DNA of 64,000 bases, from assembly GCA_949357655.1 (NCBI GenBank), contig CASHTG010000013.1:434001-498000 (forward strand), in the 5' to 3' direction. Under the pieces are notes generated by a model. The model ran no database searches. It worked only from the letters and a program-made list of their open reading frames with translations, and had not been told where the DNA came from. The first letter of the stretch is position 1, and each line of letters opens with the position of its first letter. Positions 1 to 11,880 of this stretch are shown here, one piece after another. This DNA comes from Parascedosporium putredinis. Lineage: Eukaryota > Ascomycota > Sordariomycetes > Microascales > Microascaceae. The position numbers and the translations under genes are program-made.

Positions 1-423
1 CTTCTTCAGCTTCTCAGCCCCTTTTACGCTCGACTTTGATACTCGCGGCCCGGCATCATACACCAAAACCCGGCCCGTACGCACAAACTCTGCCGCCTTG
101 TCCCTCAACTCCTCAAGACACCACGCCCACGCCCGCGCGCTTAACAAGGGCTCGCCTACCCTCAACTCTCTCCTCAACGCCTCTGCCAGGTCTGCGTCGA
201 GGATGCTAGACTCCCACGAAGGCCTGTCGGTGATGGTATCCATGACGCGCAGCATGGCGAGCTCGCGAGCGGTAAGGCGCACCCCAAGCATCCAGTCGAG
301 CATACCGTGAGCGAAGCGGCGGCTCCAGTGGAGCTCAGTGTTGGTGGCCATTTCATCGTGGAGCAGAGGGTGGGATGAAAATGCCGCTTCGTCTCCGCTG
401 ATTGCGTGGGGGTTTGGATCCAT
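1..423 (-). CDS. DUF4246 family protein, N-terminal part (runs off the left edge)
   Basis: The reverse strand reads open from an ATG at 423 to the window edge, giving 141 codons with no stop. The translation begins MDPNPHAISGDEAAFSSHP and contains MLRVMDTITDRPSW, then LLSARAWAWCLEELRDKA and GRVLVYDAGPRVSKS. This order matches my memory of the N-terminal part of the fungal DUF4246 family, large proteins of unknown biochemical role that usually exceed 500 residues, so most of the gene lies outside the window. The competing reverse ORF at 174-452 is a shadow frame with low-complexity composition. No function should be inferred beyond family membership. Confidence 0.7.
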   Translation of the reverse strand, partial: MDPNPHAISGDEAAFSSHPLLHDEMATNTELHWSRRFAHGMLDWMLGVRLTARELAMLRVMDTITDRPSWESSILDADLAEALRRELRVGEPLLSARAWAWCLEELRDKAAEFVRTGRVLVYDAGPRVSKSSVKGAEKLKK

Positions 424-2188
424 GGCGACGGTACGATGAGAGCCTGGGCCATTGGTGTATTAGCTTGAGGTGGTTAGCGTGCCGGGTTTCTACGATTTTG
501 GAAAGGTGTACTAGCGATTCAGTTTTTCAAGAGCATCACATCGTCTGACTGGGCTAGATGAGTCTCCTTCATTATAACGAAGACACTGTAAGCTTCCAGG
601 CGGAAGAATAAAAGAATCTAGGTTGTGCCTTCGCATTGATTGCTCTGTATCCGATCACCGGCTAAACAACCTCGATGGCACAAACGCACCTAGGCCCAAA
701 GCCCCGTGCAGCATGCGTTTTACAAGACATTTAACCTATTACACGTTCCACTAGCTATCCTTGCTGTGGCCGGTAGCCGGTACCATCTTCGGTTCTCAAC
801 TCAGGTATCTTGCAACTGTGGTGGCTCTGTGGGGAGTCGATCATATATGTCGTATAGCTCTAATAGTACGCGGCGACCTCAGTAACGGTTTAGCCAAAGC
901 AGTAGTGAAGGATCTTCCAGCCACTACCTGTTGCGTCACGGTTTTGTGATATCGATTTTAATCCCCACCTAACATGATGCGAGGGTTAATTCGATCCATA
1001 TATCAGGTTGATAAATGACAGAATGATCGTTTCTCCTGTAGCTTAGCTTTTGAGCGAGGGGATTCGATCAAAGGTAGCAAAGCTTTGCCGGCTGGCATCA
1101 CTCCGAGGGCATATTGTTAACAAAATAACAACGTCGGTGTGGCCCTGACGAGTGCTTCCCATCGGAGGTGCAGTTTCGCCCCTGCTTTAGACGCATGCTC
1201 GAGAGCCACGAGCTTCAGGAAACACCTTCGCACATCTGATCTACTTTTGCAATGGATACGACTAGCTAACAGCAATCATTTTTGGGAACCATATTCAAAC
1301 CCCGATTCTCGTTCCTCGGGATGCAGTTATGCACAACACATTCGTCGCCTTCTTCCGATTGGCACTGCATGTCTTTTTACTTGTGGTTTTCCTCTCCTTC
1401 GGCCAAATCCTTCCCGCGCCAAACAGCGACAAGGTCACACAATCGCGTATTTGTTCTCCAGCCCGCCCGCCAGGCCTCTTCTAATGCCTTCATGTCCTCA
1501 AGCGCCTGTTTTACGAGCTGCACCGCGAAAGAATACGCGACAGATCGCCAACCGCAACGTTGTATATCACAGGGCTTCCGCCCGCGCCAAATCCACTTCG
1601 CCGAGCGCGACCTCGGCGCCCACCACGACCAGCCTAACGGGTATACCGGGCGGTAGGTCTCCACGAAGGGCTGAACATGGGCCCTGGCCCAAACCCATTG
1701 GCGATAGCTCCGCGGCCAACAGGTTCGCGACATAGGTACATCTCTTCGTAGCGCGGGTATTACTGCCACGGAAGAGAATTGCAAGACCTCACTCAGAATA
1801 TGCGGTAGCAAAAAGAGTCAACGAGAGTCGTAGTTAATGCTGTCAAGTCTATTTACTACCAGCGACAGAATGTAACCCTTCCATCCAGCGTCGAATCCTT
1901 CTTCATTGTCGCACATGCACACGATGGAGGATCGGACCCACATTCTGAAATTATGGCAGACATCTTCACATTATTGGCTACCAAGAGGTTGAGCATGAAT
2001 CGGACGGTGGGCTTCGCCACCAAAGAAGTTAGGCCCGTTCTCAAGGGGACTTTAGTTTAATTGCGCGTGGCACAGCGCGAAAGAATACGATTAATAACCA
2101 TTGTTGTACCCGCCAGGCATCGTCCGGTTTCAATTCTTCATCGTGATCGTGTCGAGCAAAGCAACATCACGGCCAGAAACCTGTGAAA
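424..2188. other. Gene-poor stretch with one possible decayed coding segment
   Basis: No gene is supported here. A G+C-richer patch at about 1377-1811 is open on the reverse strand (144 codons, ending LEDMKALEEAWRAGWRT and KDLAEGEENHK) and has a partly protein-like C-terminus. I cannot assign a family, and the same patch is open in other frames, so it is at most a relic exon. Confidence 0.3.
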
Positions 2189-3107
2189 ATGACCAACCGT
2201 GTCTTAGCTCTCGGTGCTCTCCTCGTTGGAGGCACCTACGCCGTTACCACAGCCGTATGCTCAACAGATAGCCATTTTGATGAGAGTGGAAGCTAATAAT
2301 GCAGTAGAATGTTTACCTCCCCTTGCTGGCGGTGATGCCTCCCTCATGGCAGAGTTCCAGGCTAGCGTCGTCTCGTCGGTGAGAAACCCGTGACCAAGTT
2401 CAACCCTCACGCACGAATGCAGTTGCTGATCGCGCAACAGTCTGGCCAAAACACCGTGTATGCCATGAGCTGCACCGACGGTCCCTGCAATCCCATTGCT
2501 GGTGGCACCGGAACCCTCACGTTTACCGCTGGTCCCCAGAGTGAGTTTGTCCAGCTCTATACCGAGATCAGCCCATCGCTAACGGCGACCAGCCTTTCAC
2601 TATAGTGGAGAGCTTAGCGGTGGAATGTAAGCAACACGAACCTCCCTCACTGCACGCCCTCCCAGCTAACTCGAGTCTAGGACAATGGATTGGAGCTGCG
2701 ATCTCAACGGCTGTCCCACCGTGACCGCGGTCAAGTGTGTTACCACCAAGATCTTGTCAGGCTCTACCACCGTTGACATCTCGAGACCCACGGAGACTGG
2801 TTTCCTTCCTCTCTCCCTTGACCAGGATGTTGCTGAGCCTGCGACCATCACTTGCCCGAAGACGACGACGAAACCTCCCGCTAGCGCACCTACCGGCTCC
2901 GATGACCAGACTTCGGGCGGTTCTTCCGGCGGCGATGAGTCCTCGGATAGTGACTCGGACTCAGGCTCTGGCTCCGGGTCTGATTCTGGAAGTGGAAACG
3001 GGGGTTCCTCCTCAGGAGGTGACGGTGGCTCGGGTGCGGGAAGTTTGTCTGTGTCTACCTGGTCTGCTATGGTCGGCCTCATAGGCGCTCTTAGAATCAT
3101 GATCTAG
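2189..3107 (+). CDS. Small secreted GPI-anchored protein with a Ser/Asp/Gly-rich stalk
   Basis: The start at 2189 gives a signal peptide (MTNRVLALGALLVGGTYA). Later exons are joined by convincing introns: 2541-2592 (GTGAGT, CGCTAAC, CAG) and 2627-2680 (GTAAGC, AGCTAAC, TAG). The last exon, 2681-3107, holds four Cys, then a run of acidic Ser/Gly repeats and a hydrophobic C-terminus (STWSAMVGLIGALRIMI) typical of a GPI-attachment signal. The protein should sit on the cell wall or plasma membrane. The first join is unsettled. An exon at about 2305-2378 (ECLPPLAGGDASLMAEF) is protein-like but one base out of phase with exon 1. Joining exon 1 directly to 2433 keeps phase but uses a 178-base intron. 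A one-base loss in exon 1 or 2 would explain this. The family is not recognised. Confidence 0.6.
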
Positions 3108-3830
3108 GAAGTCTTATGAAGCCAGGCATCGAATGCCTCGGAGTATAAATAGTAACTCCTATCCTCGATGGGAGCCGGTCAGCTTGTAGAAGCAGCAAAT
3201 GGTTTATACTACACGATCTAACCCTCGTTGGTTATTCCTAATATTCATTCTTGAATAGTACAAAATACTAAAATCAAGGTTTAACAATGACTTTATATCT
3301 ATTCCGAGTACTAGTGCTCGAAAAGAAGACTAAAAGCCTAGCCGTGGGAAACCCGCTTCTTTGAGGACTGAATTGAGGGCGCCTAGGATATAATCCCAGC
3401 CGCAATAGCTATTTTTAACAAGGCATTAGCTGGCCTGACTACGGTGATGTTCGGTGGCCAAGTCTTAGCCGTGCTTGTGCCCGGGAAAAAGCACCGGCCG
3501 TCGTAGCCCTTCCCGCTTCTATTCTACGATTGATCCACCGAGACCAAAGGACACTTCGAGGCCAAAGAGACCGCGATGAATATTTGAGCGAATCAAAATG
3601 AGACGCCAGGAATCAGTATTTAGACAGCTCCCGAATAGCCATTAATTTGCTGTCTACGCGTTTTTTAGCCGAAGGCTGATTGCGTTTATCCGGGGGTTTT
3701 TCGAGAACATCTCTCTTGAGGACCAAGATTTACCATTTACTTTTTCTCCATTCCATTCCTAAGCTCACGAGATCTAAATGACTATTTTGACCTCTATCCA
3801 TTCGCTCGCTAGTTGGTTTTCTAGCTGACG
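3108..3830. other. Intergenic, no gene seen
   Basis: About 720 bases between two small secreted-protein genes. It is AT-richer and has no ORF with coding character. It should hold the terminator of the upstream gene and the promoter of the downstream one, with pyrimidine-rich tracts just before 3831. Confidence 0.5.
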
Positions 3831-4510
3831 ATGAGGTCACTCACGATCCTGACCCTCGCCTGCGTGGCCGGGTTCGCACAAGGGTAAGAAGATATAGCGA
3901 CCCACACTTTTCTCAAGGATCACTACTCACCATCAAATAGTTTCTCTTGCCCGCCCTGCTATACGGCCACGAGAAAAGGGGATCCGATTCCATGCCCGGC
4001 AAACCTCCCGGCCTGCACTGGCCCCGCGTCTCCGCGGGTTCCTGCACCGTCACGGAGGAGGTTTGGGACACGACACTCATCGAAAATATGTTCTGCCCGA
4101 CCGTCACCCTGACACCCACTTGCCCGAGCGCGCTCCCCTGCAACGAGGTGCTCAACCCGACCGAGCCATGGGACCAGTCGCACTGCCATTTTCTCACGAT
4201 AACGCACACGGATGCCGAAAGCTACGATTTCTGTGCCACGACAGCTCCGTGCCAAACTCCACTACCGTCGGCGACACATGAACGTTGCAGACAATACAAA
4301 TGTCGGGCACCGACGGACGAGTGCGGACCGGATCACTCTGAAGTGACACGAACGATGGTATCTGCGACGATTACGCAGGGGTGCAATGTCGAGGTGTATA
4401 CGGGTTATGACCCGTGCCCGGTCTGCCCTAGCTGCACCGTGAAGGATCAGGCGCCGACACCAACGCCAACGGGAAAATGTCGGGGTAGACGTAGTATCCC
4501 AGAGGAATAG
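3831..4510 (+). CDS. Small secreted cysteine-rich protein, frame broken once
   Basis: Exon 1 (3831-3883) encodes a signal peptide, MRSLTILTLACVAGFAQG. An intron at 3884-3940 (GTAAGA to AAATAG) joins to FSCPPCYTATRKGDPIPC and NLPACTG. The rest is in another frame and gives CTVTEEVWDTTLIENMFC followed by many spaced cysteines to a stop at 4510. The two parts join if one C is added to the CCCC run near 4020-4025, giving a secreted protein with about 20 Cys. I therefore read this as one gene with a single-base loss, either an assembly artefact or a recent null allele. No family is recognised. The Cys-rich secreted character resembles fungal effectors or wall proteins, which is inference only. Confidence 0.5.
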
Positions 4511-4815
4511 GCCAGATATTAGTCCTGGCGGTATATCTACATCAAACATCTTATTCCATCTAAATCAAGCAAGGGGAGTGAATCACCAAAGTTTAGCACC
4601 TGCATTCCAAACTCCTCACCTTTGTTATATTGCAGTCATGGTTAGAGTTATAGATGGAGAACAAGGAGTGGACTAACTGCCGTGTAGGAAAACCAGCACT
4701 CTTGGCTACTTAGACGGCTACAACCTATCACAATAAAGTTTTGGAATAGTAGTCTAGAAAATACCAAAATTCGAGCTATTTCCGTCTTATGGTTGAACTG
4801 CTATAGTAATGTAGA
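4511..4815. other. Convergent 3' ends, no gene
   Basis: About 300 AT-rich bases between the convergent Cys-rich protein gene and the vWA-kinase gene. Nothing beyond 3' flanking sequence is visible. Confidence 0.5.
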
Positions 4816-7800
4816 TTATTTATCGAACGGCTCAAATAGCGTGAAAGTTCCGGGAATGTGCATGTGACCTGGAAGCCGTATAAAGGACACAAAAGTTTGT
4901 AGTTTGTTACGGTCGCTTACTTGCGGGAGGGTGCTCGTAGATGCACTTGGGGACGAGGCAGTCTGCGCCATTTCGACACTCGATCGGCTTTTGGGGTGCC
5001 GGTACCGGCAATCATCCTTGGTGCAGTCGGCGCCTCTGGGGCAGATTGAGACGGGATGTTGGAAGGCACAGTCCTTGTTGGTGCAACCGGCACCGTATCG
5101 GCAGTCGGGTAGCGGGCCCCGGACCGCAGTGGTGGAGGTAGAGGCAAAGCCAGAGCGAGCAAGATGGCCACCAGGGTGTCGAAATAGGCATTTTGAATTG
5201 CTGCATTTGTCCTTGTACCGACAGTCTTCGACGGGATGCCGGGAGGAACAATCGGACTTTTCGCAGGTCGCACCCGTTTTGCAAGGCGGCACTGGATGCA
5301 GGAAGGGGCAAGTCATGTTAGTGCAGCCGGCGGCAAATCGACAGGTAGTTAGGTCCGGACCGCTGGCTGACGCTCCGGTCGTGGGAGTATCAATGGCATC
5401 ATCGCCCTCGCGGTGCTTAGGACAGCGGCGCGGTAAGATCTGACCCTGAGACTCGTAAAAGAAGCGAGAGAGTTTGAACTCGTGCAGACGACCAGGCGCG
5501 GTGCAGACTATCTTGACTGTCGTCGACTCCAGTTCTGGCCAGCAGTTGTAGCACCAGCGGTAGCCGGGAAAGTCGTTCGAGGTCTTGGCCTTAGACATGC
5601 GCACGATCCGGCAGCACAGCTTGTTAGAGCAACAGACGAGCATGTTAGTGACCTCGCGCTGGGTTGGCCACGTCTCCCTGAACTTGTAGTTGCCCGAGGC
5701 GACCATGCTGCGGTTGCTCAGGAGGCCAAGCAGCTCGCAGACGCTATTACACTTGTGGGTGAGGAAGAAAAAAGATGCCCTCGTCGTGGATGTTGCCACC
5801 CGCGTATGGGAGGTAATTTGTGTTCAATGTTTGGAGGGCCGGGTCGGTGAGCACACGGCCGACTCCTGCAGGTCCGTGACCATGAAGTGGCCCCGGAGCG
5901 CTCGAAAGTGAAGTGGGAGAAGGCCTGGGTGGCTTGAAAGATGGGGTCGGTTGGGTTGCTTTCGTTGACGTAGCCTTGGTTGGAGTTGTACTTGATGTAC
6001 TCGCCCTTGATTCTGGGCTCAAGTGACATGCATTGTGCGCCAGCCTTGCCAGCCTCGGACGCCTTTTCAAGGCAGGTGACTACGATGAAGTCGAGCGAGT
6101 ACTGCTCGGGAAGCATCGCGTTGAACTCGAGAGCAAACGCCTTGCAGAGCGCCTGGGCGCGCATGTCCTCTATCAGGTGGAGGAGGGTCATACCCTCGCG
6201 AATGTATGTCTTGACCACCAGCTCGTTCCGCGAGGCGCCCGAACGGGCGTAGGAGGCAAACCGCATGGCACCCTTGGCAAACGGCTTGTCTCGCTTCGAT
6301 ACGGTGAGGTTGGTAGTGTGGATGATGATGTTGTCATGGCTGTCCATCATACGATCGAGCGTACTGTCGCCGTGTGCCAGCACCTCGGTTGAGTAGGCAG
6401 CAAACTTGATCTCCTCATTGAGCCAGCCGGGAGTGTCCCATTGGGGTGGCTCGGTCTCCAAGCTGATGGACAACGAATCCGTAGGGTATGAGGCCTTAAC
6501 GGTTGAAATGGATGTATGCCCCGTACTAAAATGGCTTCCTCCTCTACCAAATCCGCTCCTGAACGCGGAGTTGAGCCGGGAGCTGATCCCGGTGTTGGTT
6601 TCGGAGGAAAGACATGTGCCAGCTTCGGAACTGAAGGTGGCGGAATTGGTGACGGAGGTGGTGACGAAGTTTACAACGAGATTGCGCAGCGAGTGATAGG
6701 AGGTGCCGAGTTTGAGCTCAGCAAATTTGACATTCCTAGGTGCCTGCTGGGTGGCCGCCGTCCAGCCCTGAAAACCGGGTTTAGAGGAGCCGGAGAGGCC
6801 ACGGGCCTCGGCTGCATACTTGTTGGACTCAAGTAAGTGGCAGTCCGGAGAGTAGGCAGCGTATGCCTGGTAGAAGACGTAAGCCATCCGGTCGGTGCTA
6901 TGATTGATGCGAAGAAGGGTATAGTTGATGTTCTGGCGGATCATCTGTTGGAGGATGGAGGGGTGGGTGAGGCCGTGTGGCTCGCTGCCAGGCTCGGCGT
7001 AGCTGTCGTGATTGTCCTTCATGTCATGCAGGGTGCGGCCGTGAGGCGGGGCATCGGTGATGTGGATGATGCAGCGAGTGTGGTTTTCCAGGAGGCATCA
7101 AGTGCCTTCCGTAGAGCGCCGAGCACATCCTCAGGCGTATCACCCCGCCCCTGGTATAGAGAGAACTGAGAAAGGCAAAGACTTCATCGGTTTTGGAGGT
7201 GAAGTCCAGGGACTGGATGTGGGGATTGTCGCCGTGGTCCTTGTAGCTCACGACCCCCACCCGGAGCGTAGCTTTGTAGAAGAAGGCAGCGCTGAGGTCA
7301 CCCACGATGCTGGTGACCTGGTTCTTGGCAGCCTCGAGGTATGGGTCCATGGAGAAAGTGGTGTCGATGAGAAAGAGCAGGTCGGTGGCGCAAGTGTTTT
7401 GGAAGAGACCCACGGCGGAGGGTGTACGCGCGATAGCCATGTTTTGAGCCAGGCTAGCCTGACTCCGGAGCCGGTTTAGTCGGCGTTCGGCTTCAGCTGC
7501 AGAGGGAGAGGCCTTACCCTCTCGCTGCATGCGTAAATCGATCCGGTTCAGGTTCCGACTCTCAATCGTCGCCAGACGGCGCTGCTCCATGGGGTGTATG
7601 GCAGAAGTCGCCGCGGCTGTCGGAGTGCGAGGAGGAGGGACGACGGCCACGGCCATCGAGGCACGAGGAGGAGGAGGGGCGATGGCTAACGGCCTCGAAG
7701 ACCGGATAGCAGGGACGACTGTAGAGGCCGTCGCGGCTGTCGGAGTGCGAGGAGGAGGGACGACGGCCACGGCCATCGAGGCGCGAGGAGGAGGAGGGGC

Positions 7801-8052
7801 GATGGCTAAAGGTCTCGAAGACCGGATAGCAGGGACGACTGTAGAGGCTGTCGAGGTACGGGAAGAATAGGCAGGGAGCAAGGCGTAGCCAGCAGTCGGG
7901 TAGCTATCTGGTAGAGTTTGAATGCTGAGGGAGGCGCTGTCAAGAGGCTGGCCTAGGTCGACCCGCCGCATTGCCTCAGCCAGCCGGGCTTCTATCTCGG
8001 ACCGAGAAACTAGAGCCCTAGAGAGTCCGTCGTGGTATTGGTCGGAGGCCAT
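4816..8052 (-). CDS. vWA domain, alpha-kinase and five-CCCH zinc-finger protein, frame broken several times
   Basis: Reading from 8052 down to 4816 with no visible intron, the product is about 1080 residues. The N-terminus is low-complexity with an Ala/Pro repeat. A von Willebrand A domain follows, with the metal site DTTFSM after DLLFLI. Next comes an alpha-type (MHCK/EF2K-like) protein kinase domain: NELVVKTYIREGM, DMRAQALCKAFALEFN, GEYIKYNSNQGYVN, FSHFTFERS, GRVLTDPALQTLN and THKCNSVCELLGL. The C-terminal third has five Nab2-like CCCH fingers, such as CRFAAGCTNMTCPFLHP and CRYGAGCTNKDCAFQHP. Frame breaks occur near 7149, 7092, 5885, 5868 and 5774. Each is repaired by one base in a short run (for example GGGG near 7149 and TTTTTT at 5774). 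The domain set implies a kinase targeted by a protein-binding vWA domain and probably an RNA-binding tail. The substrate is unknown. Confidence 0.8.
7612..7853. repeat. 120-bp direct repeat, two copies, inside the vWA-kinase gene
   Basis: Two adjacent copies with an exact 120-base period and only a few substitutions. They encode a duplicated 40-residue Ala/Pro/Val-rich unit (IRSSRPLAIAPPPPRASM) in the N-terminal linker before the vWA domain. The period is a multiple of three, so the frame is kept. Copy number may vary among strains. Confidence 0.9.
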
Positions 8053-8587
8053 GTTCAGAAGGGAGTGAATGAGGGTTTAGAGGTTTCTAGAGGAGGAAAG
8101 AGGATGGACTATATGGTAAAAGCTTAAAAGACTGAGAGAGGGTGAGAAGTTAGGCGTACATTTGCAAATTGGTAAAATGAAATACCTTTTCGACCTGGCT
8201 GAGAAATGTGGCACCAATACTCCGTATATATAGTCCCCCTTGAAAGTTTGTTACTGAAATTCAAGCCCCGCAAACTCGGCTTATGTCGATATCTCAGCCA
8301 AAACAAAAGTGCATTTAAATGCAGACAAATTAGGCAGACTCTTTAATAGAGAGAGTTTTCGAGGCCATGGATGGCGATGAAGTCGATGTCTGTGTCCATC
8401 TCGCCCTCGGGTAGACTTGGCTAAGACGGACCGGCTCGACGGTGTGTGGCAGGCCTTGCTTCTGCGGGTCTGGCCAAGTCGGTTTCAGCTCTGGTGGGGT
8501 CCGTCACTTCGCGGCCCCTAAGGGCAAGGATAACTAGCACGGCTGTTCGCGCGTGCGTTCCTCGTCCGGCGTGGACTGAGACGGTCG
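8053..8587. other. Upstream region of the vWA-kinase gene
   Basis: About 530 bases with no supported gene. The first 300 bases presumably contain the promoter of the reverse-strand vWA-kinase gene. Past about 8400 the sequence becomes G+C-richer and leads into the inverted-repeat island. Confidence 0.45.
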
Positions 8588-9566
8588 GAAGGTGTGGACA
8601 CCATTATGCGACGGCGGTTGGGCTGCTATGGCGGGCGAAGGATCAGCGAATGATGTAAGGCATCAACTGCACCCATAGAAGATTCTGACCAGGCTGCGCG
8701 TCGGAAGAGAGGATTTACGGCGCCTCGCATCCCTCATAGTAGCACTTGGGGGTGGGGAACGCGCGCGCGTGATGACTTACGACATTACAGCGTGATTGGG
8801 CTTGGAGCTTAGCACGCAGAAGGCTGTTACAGCTGCATGTTAACGCCTGCACTCTATGTTCGCAGATGTTCGCAATCCATCCTGGCCATCCTTCCCCACT
8901 TTTGCGCTGTAATGAGATCGTGAGGAATCTTCGCATTTACAGCCCAAGCCAGCATCTTAGTATATAAATAGCCTTGGTTCATTCTGTACCTGGCCCATAT
9001 TTTGTTTTAGCTTAGCTTATTCTGTGAAAGTGTTAACTTGTAGCTTTTAAAGATAATGATATGGCGCGTAAGGTTCAGGACCGGAATTTAGCAAGCTATT
9101 GGAAACGTTTTCAAACCAGGCTCTAAGAAAAGCGGGGCCGGCGCTCGCAGGATGACAGGAGGTCTGCAGCCAAATACTTCCCCCAAGGCTCCCAGCTAAA
9201 GCATGGAAAATTGCGGCGTTGAACACGTCACATGTGACAGTAACATGTACAAAGTATACTTACACAGGGAACGACTACACTACAGAGGCCAAATATCATG
9301 TCACTTGTTCAGCCATCTGCAATGCCCAGCTGCCTACTTGATCAAATCACGGCCAAGGGCATTGAGGCGCCTTGGATGACGCGTGGGACGTTTCCATTGG
9401 ATGATACCAGAGTCGCGTTTTTGGCCGACTGATGCTAATCTGACGGATCTTTCCAGCCCCCGACACACACATGCATGGTCGACCAGAAGATGTATATTAA
9501 GGCTTTTTTATACGTTAGGTCACTATGCCTCTGTGTCTAAAACTGTCCAAGGAGAGGTATAGTCGT
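8588..9566 (+). repeat. Left arm of a ~980-bp inverted repeat
   Basis: This stretch matches the reverse complement of 13212-14192 collinearly over nearly its whole length. Shared blocks include GTTGGGCTGCTATGGC, AGTAGCACTTGGGGGT, ATGTTCGCAATCCA, TTTTAGCTTA and ACGTTTTCAAACCA, in the same order and with similar spacing. Many differences are transitions. No ORF with coding character lies in either arm. It could be a terminal inverted repeat of a large element, or one of two opposed copies of a non-coding repeat. Confidence 0.85.
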
Positions 9567-11297
9567 CAAATCAGCGAGGACAGGCAGACTAGTAGCCACA
9601 GCAGCCAGGGCGTGGATAGCAGGAGGACGCCCGTCGAAGCGTCGCTAACGGCGCCACCGGAGTCCTAGTCAAGACTGCCGCCCCCAGACCGCGTGTCCCC
9701 GGAACCCTCGCTGGCGCAGGGAGAGGGGTGGCAGGTAGAGGGAGGGATGAGGGAATGGAGGCCTTGGAAGTGGAACGACTCTGTGCACGCGCACGCCCAC
9801 AGCTAGCACGCCCGCGGACACCATGGCCGTGACCACCACGACCATAACCGCCAAGGCCACGAAGGCTAAGGGCGATCACTTAAGCCTGCTTACGCGGAGG
9901 TCTCATCACATAAGGAAGGATAGGTGCAATCATTCACCAAGTCAGCAGCAGCAGGCAGGTAGAAGGGTAGTACAGGGTAGAGCGTTAGACTTACCTTATT
10001 AAGAGGGGTAAAAGGAATAGGCTAGAAGAGCTATAAAGAAGGGGGGCAATACCTTTATATATGAAGGAAATGTCATATTAAGTAAGAATTAATAACCAGC
10101 GAGAGGGGAGGGAGAAGGGAAAGAATAAGGGAGGCGCAACTGTATGAAGAGGGCCCCTAGATAGACCACCGCCGAAGGGCGGAAGGCCCGAGGGAGGATA
10201 GGGGGCGATATTCTAGAACAAAGGAAGGAAAAAGAACGACCGGACCCGGCACGGCCGAGGTGGGCATACCGCGATAGGTGCACTAGAGTAGGTATAGGAT
10301 ATAAGATTAGAGGAAGGAAGGGGGTGTATAGAGGTATAGGAGTAGAGAAGGCGGGAGTAGAGTAGAGGTAGGACCCTAGGTAGATCACTACCTAACTACT
10401 GGGGGAGGGAGCACACCGAGGCTATAGCTATATACCACCGATAAGAGCAGAGATATAATGAGACGAGGACATAGTAAGGGCAGTAGGCTAGCGGGTATAA
10501 AGTAGGGAATAAGGGTTTTAACACCTAGGAGGTTTTTAACTTATTAAAAGAGAAAAGGGAAGAGGGAGTGTATACTAGAGTGGATATAGTAAAATAATAT
10601 AATAGGAATAATAATCATATAGTTCTCTTATAGACTATAATCAGCTACAGCATTGTCTTTGAGGATTATAGTGATATTATATGTAGTCGTTTTCTATTTT
10701 ATTTTAGGCTGCCTAGGGTTTTACTATTATAACTTTAAAAGACCCGCCAGCTATTATCAGTGAACCAGCGTTCACTATAGGTGGAATGGTTCGCGATCTA
10801 TCATATAGGATAACGCTGTTAGTTAGTTACTATAATTCCTATTCATTAACTACATTGTTCACTTATAGACTACATAACTTACATATTCCATAGAGTGGTT
10901 GACAAGTGTTAACTCCTTATTATTTATAACTAGTTAGTGGTTACCTTTATTTATACTATAGTATTATAACTATAGTATAACGTTAAGGTTAGAAAGTTTA
11001 TATCTTCTCTAACTATATTATCTATATACCTAGTATCTTTCATATCTACTTACTAGTGCTTATCCAGCTACTTCAGGTACTAGTTGATTATCTTTACGAG
11101 CTAGCTTCTCTTACTTGTATACTGATAGTGTTAATAGGTATAAGTGTAGTGCCCCCTTCCTTACTTACAATTTATCATCGTCCTTAACTGTTCCCTTAGA
11201 AAAGAAAATATATATTAGACTTTTAATAATGGAAAGATCTTTTCTAAAATGAATAACTTTGTTGTATTTGCTACTCCCTACTCTTACTATATATTTT

Positions 11298-11767
11298 CTA
11301 CTTACATCTTCCTTCCTTTTCTAGGTCCTTTATCACTTGGCTTAATCGCTTCATCGCCGATCTGGGGCCGGTGTTTGTCTCTTGTGTTCGTTTCGTGGGC
11401 TTGGCGGTCGCTTGCTTGCCCACTGGCGTGGCGGGTGCAGGCCTGTGGTTTGTCGAGGTAGGGGCGGCTGACTTTCTGGCTGGCACGCTGCTCTTCTTAT
11501 CGTTTCGATCTTGTCGTCCAGTATTTGGACCTGATTCTCCAAGAGTGCGATGCGGCAGTCAAAGAATTTCGTGTTCTCAACGATTGCTTTATCAACCTCG
11601 TTGTCAGCATCGTCGTCTGCATCCTCTGGTTTCTCAGTTTCTGCCAAGTCTTCTTAGCCTAGGTCCTTTAGTCTTCTCGTCATCGCATTACTCAGTTCTT
11701 TCCATTCGCTGCTGCAAAGCAAGGATTGTATTATCCACTTGTCCGGCAACCTATCTTTCGCTTCCAT
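11298..11767 (-). pseudogene. Gag-like relic of a retroelement
   Basis: From an ATG at 11767 the reverse strand gives fragments in shifting frames. One is ALQQRMERTE. Another is EDADDDADNEVDKAIVEN followed by FDCRIALLENQVQILDDK, a heptad-like coiled coil. The last is a basic Pro/Thr/Lys-rich tail (MPARKSAAPTSTNHRPAP) ending at 11298. An in-frame TAA between LG and EDLAETE fits a CAA-to-TAA change. An acidic coiled coil with a basic tail resembles fungal retrotransposon Gag starts, but no zinc knuckle or polymerase is present, so the assignment is tentative. Confidence 0.35.
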
Positions 11768-11880
11768 AGTAGCCATTTATACCAGTAGGTTCGCCTGATG
11801 CAGCTGTAAGGAAACTTGCCGCATTGTTTACAGTACACCACATCTTCCATCATGGCGGCTTTCCTTCCTGACGCACTGCG

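Noticed and set aside
1139..1811. Overlapping ORFs of 198, 124 and 144 codons
   Set aside because: All three frames are open over the same G+C-rich patch and none shows a family motif. Kept only as a possible relic in the gap entry.
8446..8658. 70-codon forward ORF near the left inverted repeat
   Set aside because: Low-complexity Ala/Ser/Arg product with no family resemblance. Its last part lies inside the repeat arm.
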